Counted from the first letter of the stretch, positions 18,190 to 28,288 are shown. The stretch: DNA of 64,000 nucleotides from JBPOFM01 sp041391925 (GCA_041391925.1 JAWKNA010000006.1:124001-188000); one strand, 5' to 3'. A program made the numbers and translations. The notes: a model not told the origin generated them from the sequence alone.

Positions 18190-18346
18190 TCATTCGAATA
18201 ATTTATTCTACAAATATATTCTATTTAAAATTCAAAATAAAAGTCGTTTCAACGTATCATTTTCTTGAACCGCAATTTAGCCTGATAACTTTCAGTATCA
18301 ACTAATTTGAGTCAAGGGAAAAGTGAATTGTTAAAAAGGAATGTCC

Positions 18347-18835
18347 TTATGATTTTAAATGTTTTGGGAAAAGAGTCATTTTGGTATGTCCTTTATCGAT
18401 GTTTTTCCAAGCAACTGTATTAAACTGCAGCATTACTAATCCACAGGTTGGAACATTATCAATATATAAATCCCCAAATTTATTTGCAATGGCCGTAAAA
18501 GCATGGTTATGTCCAAAAATCATTATGTTATCATACATATCATCCATATTATATATAAATTCAACAACTCTTTGACCTCCAAAATCATAGAGGTTTTCAG
18601 TCACCCTTAACAAATTTGGAGCATAATTTAGGGTATCCATAAAGATTTTGCAGGTTGTCAAAGCTCTAATTGCGGGACTGGAAAATATGGCATCAGGGAT
18701 AAGGTTAAGCTTTAACAATTCATTTGACAGTAAATTCGCATCCTGAACTCCACGATTGCTCAAAGGCCTGTTTTTATCAATGACATCGTGGTCCCAGGAA
18801 GATTTAGCATGTCTAATGAGTATTAGTGTTTTCAT
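18347..18835 (-). CDS. SixA-like histidine phosphatase
   Basis: This is a histidine-phosphatase-superfamily protein of the SixA branch, 162 residues. The phosphohistidine acceptor is in the RHG-type motif LIRHAKSSWD (His9), and the second catalytic histidine is in IMIFGHNHAFT. RPLSNRGVQDA and SSPAIRALTTC supply the other phosphate-pocket residues. SixA of E. coli dephosphorylates phosphohistidine domains; the substrate here is unknown. It lies upstream of ppk on the same strand, separated by 157 bp. Confidence 0.85.
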   Translation of the reverse strand: MKTLILIRHAKSSWDHDVIDKNRPLSNRGVQDANLLSNELLKLNLIPDAIFSSPAIRALTTCKIFMDTLNYAPNLLRVTENLYDFGGQRVVEFIYNMDDMYDNIMIFGHNHAFTAIANKFGDLYIDNVPTCGLVMLQFNTVAWKNIDKGHTKMTLFPKHLKS

Positions 18836-19181
18836 TTATATTTCGATTAAACGCAAAAAAATTCGATAAAGTGTTGCATATTTCCGTTTTAACGATTATT
18901 TTCGTCGCTTCAACATTTATTTTTGCTCATCTATTTACTAATGAGTTGATTTGTTGAATAAAATTAATGTACATGACCCCAAATCAAAAATATATTAATA
19001 AATCCATTTACACTACATTGGTTTCCAATGTTCTTCCCTCTCTATTATTGAATTTTGTTATAAGCCAGGTCATGATTTTTGAATCGACAAATCGACATGT
19101 GAATATACAGATTTAATAATTAACCAATTTTTTAAAATATCGCTTAGCGAAAAAGTATAGTTTTTTAATCTAAAAAGTAAT
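18836..19181. other. Divergent intergenic region, no gene seen
   Basis: This 346-bp AT-rich gap separates the minus-strand SixA-like gene from the plus-strand adhesin cassette. An exact -7 match, TATTTTTG (18918-18925), is on the plus strand but lies far from the start at 19182 and has no clear -33 partner. I see no coding sequence, hairpin with T-run, or repeat worth naming. Confidence 0.5.
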
Positions 19182-19631
19182 ATGAAAACAATATCCACAC
19201 TAATACTAATGTGTTTTGGTATCCTTATCTGTCACGGCCAGAACCAATTAAAGCTATCAATTAAAAAAGGTAGTGACACCCCAAACTATGAGACAGAGCA
19301 TTTATATCTTTTGGAATTATCCAATCCAACGTCTGTTGCCTCGAGTGTGAACATTTCTTTAAAAAACGTGGAGTGTTCTAATGTGAAAAAAGCAGATCAA
19401 GTGGAATTTAATCAAACATTATTGGATAAGAACAAACAAAGCAGAGTGCAACAAATCGTTGTGCAACCAGGTAAGACGGTGGAATTTTATGTTCAACTAA
19501 CCAGACCAAATGGTGCTAGGTTAAATACGTGGAACTGTACTGAAATTATAGCAACTTCAAATGATGGTAGGTCTTTAAGTAATGCTGTGGCCATCGAATC
19601 ATTAATACCAAATCCTAACAATAATAATTAG
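19182..19631 (+). CDS. Small secreted protein of the adhesin cassette
   Basis: A signal peptide (MKTISTLILMCFGILICHGQ) precedes a single beta-rich domain of about 125 residues. Segments such as YLLELSNPTSVASSVNISL, VQQIVVQPGKTVEFYVQLT and TCTEII-like WNCTEIIATSNDG suggest an Ig/fibronectin type III-like fold for envelope or surface use. It ends in an Asn-rich tail (NPNNNN) without a T9SS sorting domain. It lies 37 bp upstream of the giant adhesin gene on the same strand, so it is probably cotranscribed with it. The exact family is not recognised. Confidence 0.7.
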   Translation: MKTISTLILMCFGILICHGQNQLKLSIKKGSDTPNYETEHLYLLELSNPTSVASSVNISLKNVECSNVKKADQVEFNQTLLDKNKQSRVQQIVVQPGKTVEFYVQLTRPNGARLNTWNCTEIIATSNDGRSLSNAVAIESLIPNPNNNN

Positions 19632-19668
19632 TCCATCTAATTACCTCACAAACTAAATATAAGGGCGT

Positions 19669-19926
19669 ATGAAAAACCTTACTCAATTCACCCAGATTAA
19701 TAAAATCCTAATAGCAATAGTGCTACTTTTCAGTGCTGTATCTACAGCGCAGGTAAAACAAACATTTACCCCAAGATACAATCAGACGGTTAAAGGAAAT
19801 GTCACAATCATTGCTAATAATATGTTGTCTAGAACTGCAACTACTGCATACACTGGTGAGTCAGACAACCATGATTTTACGGACAATGTCTATGTAGACA
19901 TAGATAATGACAACACTTACTTTTAA
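19669..19926 (+). CDS. N-terminal fragment of giant adhesin (signal peptide), split by a frameshift
   Basis: This 85-codon frame supplies the export signal missing from the next one: a basic start, a hydrophobic core IAIVLLFSAVSTAQ and then VKQTFTPRYNQTVKGNVTII. It ends DNVYVDIDNDNTYF and a TAA at 19924-19926, overlapping the next frame by 20 bp. Removing one T near 19916-19920 (ACTTACTTTT to ACTACTTTT) would join the two as DIDNDNTTFNSSSANF, which reads naturally. The simplest view is a single gene of 19669-25321 (about 1880 residues) interrupted by one inserted base. Confidence 0.75.
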   Translation: MKNLTQFTQINKILIAIVLLFSAVSTAQVKQTFTPRYNQTVKGNVTIIANNMLSRTATTAYTGESDNHDFTDNVYVDIDNDNTYF

Positions 19927-22900
19927 TTCAAGTAGTGCTAACTTTGTGAATCCACAACCTTCTTTAGAGTGTTTAACGATTAAGAAAGTATTATTATATT
20001 GGGCTGCTGCAGATAAAGAGCCAAATTCCGACTTAAATTCTGAGAACCAGCCTAACTGGAATTACAATAATGTAAAGATTATGTATCCAGGCCAGACTTC
20101 CTATACGACATTGACTGCGACAGGAAGTGAGATTATCTATAGAGGCAGGAATGAAGCTGCACACTTTAGTAATGACCCATACATTTGTGTCAAAGACATT
20201 ACTACTGCTGTCACTGCATTGCCAAACCCTTATGGAAAGTATCAAGTAGCAAATGTTGAGGCAAAGATTGGCAGTTTAACATCACATGGTGGTGGTAATA
20301 CTGGAACCTCTGGTGGTTGGCAAATTGTGTTTGTATATGAAAGCCCAAATTTACCACGTAAAAACATCACATTATTTGATGGCTATGCCCACGTTACAAG
20401 TTCTGTAAACAATTTTGATATCAATTTCAATGGTTTCCAAACCATACCATTAGGAAATGTAAATGCCGATGTAGTAATTGGTTCTTTGGAAGGAGATAGA
20501 GGTCTGAGTGGAGACCGTTTGCAAATTAAAAATGTTGCCGGAAATTTTGTGGACATTACAGCTCCTCAAAGATCTGCTAGCAACTTTTTTAATAGTAGGA
20601 TAACCATAGGCGCTTCAGATTTTACCAATAGAAACCCTGCAAGTACCAACACACTGGGTTTTGATGCTGCTGTTTTTAATTTAAGTAATCCAGGTAATTC
20701 CATTATTACTAATAATCAAACTTCTGCAGTATTGAGATTGACGTCCAATCAAGAGACTTATGGGTTATATTTACTTGGCCTAGCAGTTGATGTTTATTCC
20801 CCAGATTTAGATCCAATACAATTACAAATCAGTGGCGGAAATCCTGTTAACCCAGGAGCTGGTCTCCCAGTAAATTTCAATGTTCATAACAATGGAAACG
20901 ATAATGCCGTTAATTTAGCTATATCTACTACCCTTCCGCCTCAAGTGGAATTTGTTTCAGCTACGGGTTTGCCAGCAGGTGTAACCTATACTCATAATCC
21001 AACTACTGGCAATCTTACTTTTAATTTTGCGAATGGTTTGGCTGATGTAGGTGATCCTTCTTTAAATATTAATTTCCAATTGATGATTAAGGATCAATGC
21101 TATTTCTTGGAAGACAACTGTAATCTCACCTTTGATTTACAGTTTGTAGCAACTTATAATGGTGTGCAAAATCCTGCACTTCAAAGTACTTTGAGCTCTT
21201 CTGGGCTCAAAGAATGTAATCTTGGAAATCAGCTTCCCTTGACGGTAAATATTAACCAACCAGCTGCTGCAGTTTGGGCAACCCCAGCACATGGCTTGGA
21301 TACCACTTTACAATGTGATGATACCAATGGACTTGCGGCAGCTCAAAATTTAGCTCCAGTAACTGATAAATGTAATTTCAATCTTATCAAAACATCAGGA
21401 GATTTTGTACCGAATGCCAATTGTGGTAATTCAGGGAAATACACCAACACATGGGTTTTCACTGATGCCTGCGGAAGAACTATTAGTCAATTTGTACAGG
21501 TTATATCTCTTGTAAATACATCTGCACCAAGCTTAACAGTTCCTGCAGATGTAACAGTAGAATGTGGAGAGGATACTAGTCCTGCTTCCACTGGTACTGC
21601 CACAGGTTCAGATAATTGTGGTTCTGTCACAATAACATATGTTGACGACATAGTACCTGGTTGTGGAAATACTGTTATCATAAAAAGAGATTGGTTTGCT
21701 ACTGATGATTGTGGCAATGTCCTTTCCGATTTTCAAACTATAACTGTTGTGGATACTACACCTCCATCGTTAACGATTCCTGCAGATGTTACTGTAGAAT
21801 GTGGAAATGACACAAGCTCTGCATCCACAGGTTTAGCAACAGGAAGTGATTCTTGCGGCAATGTAACTATTACACAAAGTGATGCTGTGGTGTCAAATTG
21901 TGGAAATACAAATACAATCACAAGAACATGGACTGCAACGGATGATTGTGGCAATGTGACTTCTGCCAATCAAATCATAACTATCGTAGATACAACACCT
22001 CCATCGTTAACACTTCCTGCAGATGTTACCGTAGAGTGCGGAAATGATACAAGCTCTGCATCCACCGGTTTGGCAACTGGAAATGACACATGTGGATCTG
22101 TAACGATAACTCAAAGTGAAACATCTGTTCCTGGCTGCGGAAATACAAGTACCATTACAAGAACTTGGACTGCTACTGATGCTTGTGGAAATTCCGCTTC
22201 AGGTAATCAAATAATTACAGTGGTTGATACCACTCCACCCACTTTGACTGTTCCAGCCGATTTTACCATGGAATGTTCTAACTTAACTCGTAACGATAAT
22301 GATTCCGGAACAGCAACAGGTACTGATACTTGTGGTGCGGCCACAATTTCTTTTGTGGATAATATTGTTGATGGTTGTGGAAACACATATGTAAATACCA
22401 GAACATGGACTGCGACTGATGAATGCGGAAATTCCGTTTCTGCTAATCAGATTATCACTGTCACTGATACAACGCCACCTGTTTTCAATGAAGCACTCCC
22501 AGTTAATACTTCTGTTGAATGTGATAGTGTTCCAAACGCAGCTACTCTAACTGCTACAGATAATTGCGGAATTGCAACGGTAACTTTTGTTGAAACAACT
22601 ACGAATGGTTCTTGCCCATCAAATTATACCATAATTAGAACATGGACTGCGACTGATGAATGTGGATTGACCGCGACCCATACACAAACAATTACTGTTG
22701 GTGATACAACGCCACCTTCATTTGTTGAATCATTACCTTCAGATATAACTGTTGAATGCGATGCAGTTCCAAATTCAGTTACATTAACGGCTACAGATAA
22801 TTGTGGAGCTGCAAATGTGACTTTTAACGAAACTCGTACAGATGGTTCATGCCCTTTCAATTATAACTTAGTCAGAACATGGACAGCAACGGATTTATGT

Positions 22901-25321
22901 GGTTTGACTACTGTACATACCCAAACCGTGACAGTTCAAGACACAACAAACCCAATTTTAATCACACCTGCAACCAACATTGTTGTGGAATGTGATGGCA
23001 GTGGCAACAATGGCGACATCCAAGCCTGGTTGGACAGTAACGGTAACGCTTCGGCATCCGATGCGTGCTCGAACGTGGCCTGGACCAACGATTATGCCGG
23101 TGCCGCCTCCGATTGTTCCGCTCCCGTCTCTGTGACCTTCACCGCCACCGACGACTGCGGCAATTCGGTCTCCACTACGGCAACCTACACAATCCAGGAC
23201 ACCGTCCCACCTGTCGTGACAGGTGGATCTGACCTTACCGTACAGTGCGACGGAAACGGGAACCTCGATGACCTGAACAACTGGCTGGCGACCCAAGGTG
23301 GTGCCACTGCCACCGATGATTGTTCTGCTGTTGGCTGGTCTAACGACTTCACCGCCCTTTCCCAAGGTTGTGGTGCCACTGGCTCTGCCACAGTCACCTT
23401 TACCGCCACCGACGGTTGCGGCAACTCTGCATCCACCACCGCTACCTTTACAATAGAGGACACGACAGCTCCCGTCATCGATACAGAGGCCACAAACTTG
23501 ACTGTGGAGTGCGACGGAAACGGGAACACCGACGACCTGAACAACTGGCTGGCAACCCAAGGTGGTGCCTCCGCCTCTGATGCTTGCTCGAACGTGACTT
23601 GGACAAATGACTACAGTGCACTCTCTGACGAGTGCGGTGCCACAGGCTCTGCGACCGTGACCTTTACGGCAACCGACGACTGTGGAAACACAGCAACTGC
23701 AACCGCTACGTTCACTATTGAAGATACAACTGCTCCTGTTATTGATACAACTGCAACAAGTTTGACTGTTGAATGTGATGGCAACGGGAACACCGACGAC
23801 CTGAACAACTGGCTGGCAACCCAAGGTGGTGCCTCTGCCTCTGATGCTTGCTCGAACGTGACCTGGACAAATGACTACAGCTCTCTTTCAGATGATTGCG
23901 GCGCCACAGGTTCGGCCACAGTGACCTTTACAGCCACCGACGATTGTGGAAACACAGCAACTGCAACCGCTACGTTCACTATTGAAGATACAACTGCTCC
24001 TGTTATTGATACAACTGCAACAAGTTTGACTGTTGAATGTGATGGCAACGGGAACACGGACGACCTGAACAACTGGCTGGCAGCACAAGGTGGTGCCTCC
24101 GCCTCTGACTCTTGCTCGAACGTGACCTGGACGAATGACTACAGCTCTCTTTCAGATGATTGCGGCGCCACAGGTTCGGCCACAGTGACCTTTACAGCCA
24201 CCGACGATTGCGGCAACGCTGCATCCACCACCGCCACTTTCACCATCGAGGATACTTTGCCTCCATCGATAGATACTCCAGCTAGTGACTTAACAGTTGA
24301 ATGTGATGGTACTGGGAATGTAGACGAATTAAATAATTGGTTGGCTACACAAGGCGGTGCAGTTGCATCCGAAACTTGCTCGAACGTGACCTGGTCTAAT
24401 GACTTTACCACACTTTCAAATGATTGTGCCAATACTGGAACCGCAACTGTTACTTTCACTGCAACAGATGATTGTGGCAACAGCAGTACAACTAGAGCCA
24501 TATTTACCATTATAGATACCATTGCTCCAGTAGTGGTAGGAAATTTTGACCCAATAATCAATGTCACTTGTGATATGATTCCTGATAGACCAGATTTGAC
24601 CTTTGAAGAAGCCTGTTCAAATGATATAACAGTCACTATTGTACCAGAGGTTATTTCAGGAGATATTGATAGCAACTATCAAATAGTTTGGGAATGGATT
24701 GTTATGGACGAATGTGGCAATACAAATGATTATGTACAAACAGTAAATGTCACAGTCCAAAGCACACTTGTTCAATTATCTAGTGATTTATGTAATAATA
24801 TAGCGCCTCTAGATTTATTTGATGAATTACCAGCTGATGTTGATACTTCAGGAAACTGGGTCGTTACTTCAGGTAATGCAACATTAAATGGAAGTATCTT
24901 TGATCAATCAAATGTTGATTTGGGCGACTATATATTCACATATACTGAATCTGTTGCTGGGCAATGTCCAACTGAATATGAAGTTACAATAACTGTCATA
25001 GATTGTATTGTACTTCCATGTGGTGAAGATGATGTAGTTATTTCCACAACTGTGACACCTAATGGTGATAGCTATAATGAATTCTTTACAGTGACAGGTA
25101 TAGAAACTTGTGGATTCACTATAGAATTACAAATATTTAACCGTTGGGGAGCTAAAATATATGAGAATTTTAACTATCAAAATGACTGGAATGGATATGC
25201 CTCTAAAGCTTCCATCGGAAGTTCTGATAAAGTACCAACAGGAACTTACTACTATATCATAAACCTAAAAAATAGTGGATTAAAACCTTTTGCAGGCCCA
25301 ATCTACGTTGCAACCAAATAA
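19907..25321 (+). CDS. Giant repeat adhesin, type B (gliding-motility-associated) C-terminus
   Basis: The main body, 1804 codons, lacks its own signal peptide, so the ATG at 19907 is probably not the true start. Order of regions: an N-terminal domain of about 300 residues resembling DUF3344 modules (VLLYWAAADKE, WQIVFVYE, LFDGYAHV); a DUF11-like segment (NFNVHNNGNDNAVNLAISTTLP); four HYR-like repeats (VTVECG...ATDDCGN...VDTTPPSL); two variant repeats with VTFVET or VTFNET; six repeats of 88 residues (VECDGNGN...DDLNNWLATQGG...FTATDDCGN); and a final CHU_C type B sorting domain (TVTPNGDSYNEFFTV, LQIFNRWGAKIYE, GTYYYIINL). This is a SprB-like surface adhesin exported by T9SS, with its SprF-like partner next door. 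Confidence 0.85.
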   Translation: MTTLTFNSSSANFVNPQPSLECLTIKKVLLYWAAADKEPNSDLNSENQPNWNYNNVKIMYPGQTSYTTLTATGSEIIYRGRNEAAHFSNDPYICVKDITTAVTALPNPYGKYQVANVEAKIGSLTSHGGGNTGTSGGWQIVFVYESPNLPRKNITLFDGYAHVTSSVNNFDINFNGFQTIPLGNVNADVVIGSLEGDRGLSGDRLQIKNVAGNFVDITAPQRSASNFFNSRITIGASDFTNRNPASTNTLGFDAAVFNLSNPGNSIITNNQTSAVLRLTSNQETYGLYLLGLAVDVYSPDLDPIQLQISGGNPVNPGAGLPVNFNVHNNGNDNAVNLAISTTLPPQVEFVSATGLPAGVTYTHNPTTGNLTFNFANGLADVGDPSLNINFQLMIKDQCYFLEDNCNLTFDLQFVATYNGVQNPALQSTLSSSGLKECNLGNQLPLTVNINQPAAAVWATPAHGLDTTLQCDDTNGLAAAQNLAPVTDKCNFNLIKTSGDFVPNANCGNSGKYTNTWVFTDACGRTISQFVQVISLVNTSAPSLTVPADVTVECGEDTSPASTGTATGSDNCGSVTITYVDDIVPGCGNTVIIKRDWFATDDCGNVLSDFQTITVVDTTPPSLTIPADVTVECGNDTSSASTGLATGSDSCGNVTITQSDAVVSNCGNTNTITRTWTATDDCGNVTSANQIITIVDTTPPSLTLPADVTVECGNDTSSASTGLATGNDTCGSVTITQSETSVPGCGNTSTITRTWTATDACGNSASGNQIITVVDTTPPTLTVPADFTMECSNLTRNDNDSGTATGTDTCGAATISFVDNIVDGCGNTYVNTRTWTATDECGNSVSANQIITVTDTTPPVFNEALPVNTSVECDSVPNAATLTATDNCGIATVTFVETTTNGSCPSNYTIIRTWTATDECGLTATHTQTITVGDTTPPSFVESLPSDITVECDAVPNSVTLTATDNCGAANVTFNETRTDGSCPFNYNLVRTWTATDLCGLTTVHTQTVTVQDTTNPILITPATNIVVECDGSGNNGDIQAWLDSNGNASASDACSNVAWTNDYAGAASDCSAPVSVTFTATDDCGNSVSTTATYTIQDTVPPVVTGGSDLTVQCDGNGNLDDLNNWLATQGGATATDDCSAVGWSNDFTALSQGCGATGSATVTFTATDGCGNSASTTATFTIEDTTAPVIDTEATNLTVECDGNGNTDDLNNWLATQGGASASDACSNVTWTNDYSALSDECGATGSATVTFTATDDCGNTATATATFTIEDTTAPVIDTTATSLTVECDGNGNTDDLNNWLATQGGASASDACSNVTWTNDYSSLSDDCGATGSATVTFTATDDCGNTATATATFTIEDTTAPVIDTTATSLTVECDGNGNTDDLNNWLAAQGGASASDSCSNVTWTNDYSSLSDDCGATGSATVTFTATDDCGNAASTTATFTIEDTLPPSIDTPASDLTVECDGTGNVDELNNWLATQGGAVASETCSNVTWSNDFTTLSNDCANTGTATVTFTATDDCGNSSTTRAIFTIIDTIAPVVVGNFDPIINVTCDMIPDRPDLTFEEACSNDITVTIVPEVISGDIDSNYQIVWEWIVMDECGNTNDYVQTVNVTVQSTLVQLSSDLCNNIAPLDLFDELPADVDTSGNWVVTSGNATLNGSIFDQSNVDLGDYIFTYTESVAGQCPTEYEVTITVIDCIVLPCGEDDVVISTTVTPNGDSYNEFFTVTGIETCGFTIELQIFNRWGAKIYENFNYQNDWNGYASKASIGSSDKVPTGTYYYIINLKNSGLKPFAGPIYVATK
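22960..24525 (+). repeat. Six tandem 88-residue (264-bp) adhesin repeats, GC-rich
   Basis: The V-E-C-D-G motif codons start near 22986, 23240, 23504, 23768, 24032 and 24296; the last five steps are exactly 264 bp. The units at 23504, 23768 and 24032 are nearly identical, while the outer ones diverge. Most of the block has high GC and C/G-ending codons, unlike the AT-rich flanks. Within single units the codon style switches abruptly between the two. This points to recombination among copies. Confidence 0.85.
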
Positions 25322-25331
25322 ATTTTAACCT

Positions 25332-26249
25332 ATGAAGTTCATTAAGTTTAACATAATCGCTTTTATACTGTTCAGCAGTTCGGTGGGAATAGCACAGCAA
25401 TTGCCACAATTCACACAGTATATGTACAATACGATTTCAATCAATCCTGCATATGCTGGAAGTAGAGAAACCTTAAGTATTGTTGGTTTACATAGAAGTC
25501 AATGGGTGGGTCTCGAAGGGGCACCAACAACCCAAACACTCTCACTCCACTCGCCTCTTCGTAATGAAAAGGTAGGTTTAGGGATATCTTTCATCAATGA
25601 TGAGCTAGGATATGAGAACTTTTCATATTTGTATGGAGACTTTTCTTATAATATCCATACAAATGAAACTACCAAGCTTTATTTTGGTATCAAGGGTGGT
25701 TTTACAAGTTATAGTCTAGATCCCGAATATAGGGCAAGTCAATCGGCCGACCCTGTAATTTTTGGAATTGAAGACCGTTGGAGCCCAAATATTGGGGCTG
25801 GATTGTATTGGACTTCCGAGCGATGGTATCTTGGACTTTCAGCTCCTAGAATCTTGAAAACGGACAACAATCGTGATGATGGGTTTGAAGCTTTGGAAAG
25901 AATAAGCTACTATTTTACTGGTGGCTATGTTTTTGATTTGAGTGAAAATACAAAATTCAAACCAGCTGCTTTATTGAAAGCAACTAATGGTGCGCCTTTG
26001 TCTTTCGACTTGACTGCAAATTTCTTATTTTATGAAAAACTGTGGCTAGGTGCTGGATATCGCTTTGATGAACGTGCCGGAGAAATTTCTGGACTTGCGG
26101 ACTTTCAGGTTTCAAAACAACTTAGAATTGGCTATTCTTATGGATATCCTATTTCAGACTTAAGACCTTATACCAGTGGCACCCATGAAGTGCTATTGAT
26201 GTTCGAAATATTTAAAAGCAAACGTATAAAATCGCCTAGATACTTCTAA
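25332..26249 (+). CDS. sprF: PorP/SprF family type IX secretion outer-membrane protein
   Basis: A signal peptide (FILFSSSVGIAQQ) leads into the family signature QLPQFTQYMYNTISINPAYAG, then LHRSQWVGLEGAPTTQTLS and repeating barrel strands to a C-terminal LRIGYSYGYPI ... GTHEVLLMFE. Members of this family form an outer-membrane barrel that assists secretion of the type B cargo encoded beside them, as SprF does for SprB in Flavobacterium johnsoniae. The gene follows the adhesin by 10 bp and precedes an OmpA gene by 7 bp, so the cassette is one operon. The symbol is by family; a dedicated role for this adhesin is inferred from position. Confidence 0.85.
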   Translation: MKFIKFNIIAFILFSSSVGIAQQLPQFTQYMYNTISINPAYAGSRETLSIVGLHRSQWVGLEGAPTTQTLSLHSPLRNEKVGLGISFINDELGYENFSYLYGDFSYNIHTNETTKLYFGIKGGFTSYSLDPEYRASQSADPVIFGIEDRWSPNIGAGLYWTSERWYLGLSAPRILKTDNNRDDGFEALERISYYFTGGYVFDLSENTKFKPAALLKATNGAPLSFDLTANFLFYEKLWLGAGYRFDERAGEISGLADFQVSKQLRIGYSYGYPISDLRPYTSGTHEVLLMFEIFKSKRIKSPRYF

Positions 26250-26256
26250 AAAAGAC

Positions 26257-28170
26257 ATGACTATGAAGACAAAACTAATACTTTTCATATTTGCATTAAG
26301 CAGTACTTATACATTTGCACAACGCAAATTAGCAGATAAATTTTTTGAGAATTATTCTTATATCAAAGCGACAGAACTTTATGAAGAAGCTGTAAAAAAA
26401 GGAGACAGTAGTGAACATGTGCTCACACGTTTGGGTGATTGTTATTATAACAATAACAAAACAAAGGATGCTGCCATATGGTATGGAAAAGCTTTGAAGA
26501 AATATGATGATGTCAATCCTGAGTATATCTATAAATACATCCAAACCCAACGTAGTTTGGACAATTATGAGGAAGCCAATAAATGGCTGGCAAAATTTAG
26601 GGACATCCAAAGCAATGACAGCCGAGGAAAGGAATACAGTTCAGAAAACGTGGATATCATCAAAGAACTTGAAGAAACAGACGATGATGTGATTGTTGAG
26701 GTTGAAAACCTTCCTATCAATTCCAGTTATTCTGATTTTGGTTCTTTCGTTCACGAAAATGAATTGTACTTTGCCTCTGCAAGAAATACCGATGAAAAAA
26801 AGAAATACGGTTGGAATGACGAACCTTTCTTGGATTTGTACCAAGTGAATGTAAAAACGACGGATGGTAAAAGAGAATTTGGATCTACAGATTTTATCAA
26901 AGCTGAGAAAATCAATACGGATTATCATGAAGCCAGTGTAGCCATTACCAATGATGGAAAAACCATTTATTTTACCAGAGACAATGTTGACAGGAAAAAT
27001 AAATTGGGCTATGACAAAAAAGGAACATCACATTTAAAACTTTATAAGGCCACTTTAGTTGGGGAGCAATGGGAAAATATTGTGGAATTGCCATTCAACG
27101 ATGATTTCTATTCTACAGGCCACCCAGCTTTGAGTGCAGACAACAAAAAATTATATTTTGTATCAGACAGAGAAGGTGGACTTGGACAAACTGATATTTA
27201 TGAAGTCGATATTAACGGTGACAGTTACAGCGCACCAAAAAATTTAGGTGAAAAAATCAATACCGAAGGACGTGAAATGTTCCCTTATGTCAGTAAGGAT
27301 AGCATTATGTATTTTTCTTCAGACGGTTATTTGGGACTAGGTTTATTGGACATCTACAAATCAAATATCCTCAAGGACGAAAATGCAGAGCCTGTAAATA
27401 TGGGGGCTCCTTACAATAGTGGGTTCGATGATTTTGCTTACTTCATAAACGGAGACAAAAAAACCGGTTACTTCTCTTCTGACAGAGAAGGCGGTCAAGG
27501 AAATGATGATATTTATGGATTTAAAGCTGAAAAATGCAAACAAGTCATTGAAGGCATCGCCAGGGATAAGAAAACAAATGAAATCTTGGGTGGTGTGGAA
27601 GTAAAGCTCATCAACAAATCTGGAAAAATTGTTGCCTCAGTTACCACTGCCGAAGATGGTGCGTTTAAATTTGATGCGGATTGCAACAAAACCTATACGG
27701 TTTTGGGCAGCAGAGAAGATTATAAAGACGATAAGGTAGATGTTACTACGGATAAAACCAATGAAAAAGTAAACAATGCTGATCTTTATTTACAGCCACT
27801 TATTGACAATGACCAAATAGTCATCAATCCAATTTTCTTTGATTTTGACAAATGGAATATCAGGACCGATGCCGAATACGAATTGGAAAACATTGTGGAT
27901 GTCATGAGAGAACATCCAAAAATGATTATAAAAATCGAATCGCATACCGACAGTCGAGGCAGTGACAGTTATAACTTAAAATTGTCAGACAGACGAGCTA
28001 AATCCACAAGGGACTATTTGATTTCTAGAGGTATCGCAACCGACAGAATTGAAAGTGCCATTGGTTATGGAGAGACACAATTGCTGAACAAATGCAGCAA
28101 TGGGGTGAAATGTACCGAAGAAGAACACCAATTAAATAGACGTTCTTACTTCTATATTTTGAAAGACTAA
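26257..28170 (+). CDS. OmpA family protein with TPR and PD40-like propeller
   Basis: A signal peptide (LILFIFALSSTYTFAQ) precedes TPR-like helices (YSYIKATELYEEAVKK; VLTRLGDCYYNNNKTKDAAIWYGKALKK). A beta-propeller with repeated PALSADNKKLYFVSDREGG and ITNDGKTIYFTRD motifs (PD40 type) comes next, then a carboxypeptidase-regulatory-like domain (IEGIARDKKTNEILGGVEVKL). The C-terminal OmpA domain carries the peptidoglycan-binding segment ESHTDSRGSDSYNLKLSDRRA (residues near 560-580). Such proteins tie T9SS surface complexes to the cell wall, comparable with SprE/PorE-like partners. The start may be the ATG at 26257 or 26263. It ends the adhesin operon before a strong terminator. Confidence 0.85.
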   Translation: MTMKTKLILFIFALSSTYTFAQRKLADKFFENYSYIKATELYEEAVKKGDSSEHVLTRLGDCYYNNNKTKDAAIWYGKALKKYDDVNPEYIYKYIQTQRSLDNYEEANKWLAKFRDIQSNDSRGKEYSSENVDIIKELEETDDDVIVEVENLPINSSYSDFGSFVHENELYFASARNTDEKKKYGWNDEPFLDLYQVNVKTTDGKREFGSTDFIKAEKINTDYHEASVAITNDGKTIYFTRDNVDRKNKLGYDKKGTSHLKLYKATLVGEQWENIVELPFNDDFYSTGHPALSADNKKLYFVSDREGGLGQTDIYEVDINGDSYSAPKNLGEKINTEGREMFPYVSKDSIMYFSSDGYLGLGLLDIYKSNILKDENAEPVNMGAPYNSGFDDFAYFINGDKKTGYFSSDREGGQGNDDIYGFKAEKCKQVIEGIARDKKTNEILGGVEVKLINKSGKIVASVTTAEDGAFKFDADCNKTYTVLGSREDYKDDKVDVTTDKTNEKVNNADLYLQPLIDNDQIVINPIFFDFDKWNIRTDAEYELENIVDVMREHPKMIIKIESHTDSRGSDSYNLKLSDRRAKSTRDYLISRGIATDRIESAIGYGETQLLNKCSNGVKCTEEEHQLNRRSYFYILKD

Positions 28171-28195
28171 ATTCCCGCTTAAATACATGATTGGA

Positions 28196-28228
28196 AAAGC
28201 AGACTTCTAATGAAGTCTGCTTTTTTTT
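28196..28228 (+). terminator. Terminator of the adhesin operon
   Basis: AAGCAGACTTC (28197-28207) and GAAGTCTGCTT form a perfect 11-bp stem with a four-base loop, followed by eight T. This is a strong rho-independent signal. Confidence 0.9.
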
Positions 28229-28288
28229 AGCTTATAATTATTTTAGGTTAAATTTGATATTCAAAACAGTGTATAAAAAAACAAAAAA

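Noticed and set aside
22958..24675. Long minus-strand frames (up to 288 codons) antisense to the adhesin repeats
   Set aside because: They arise from the GC-rich repetitive coding strand; no signal, start context or family supports them.
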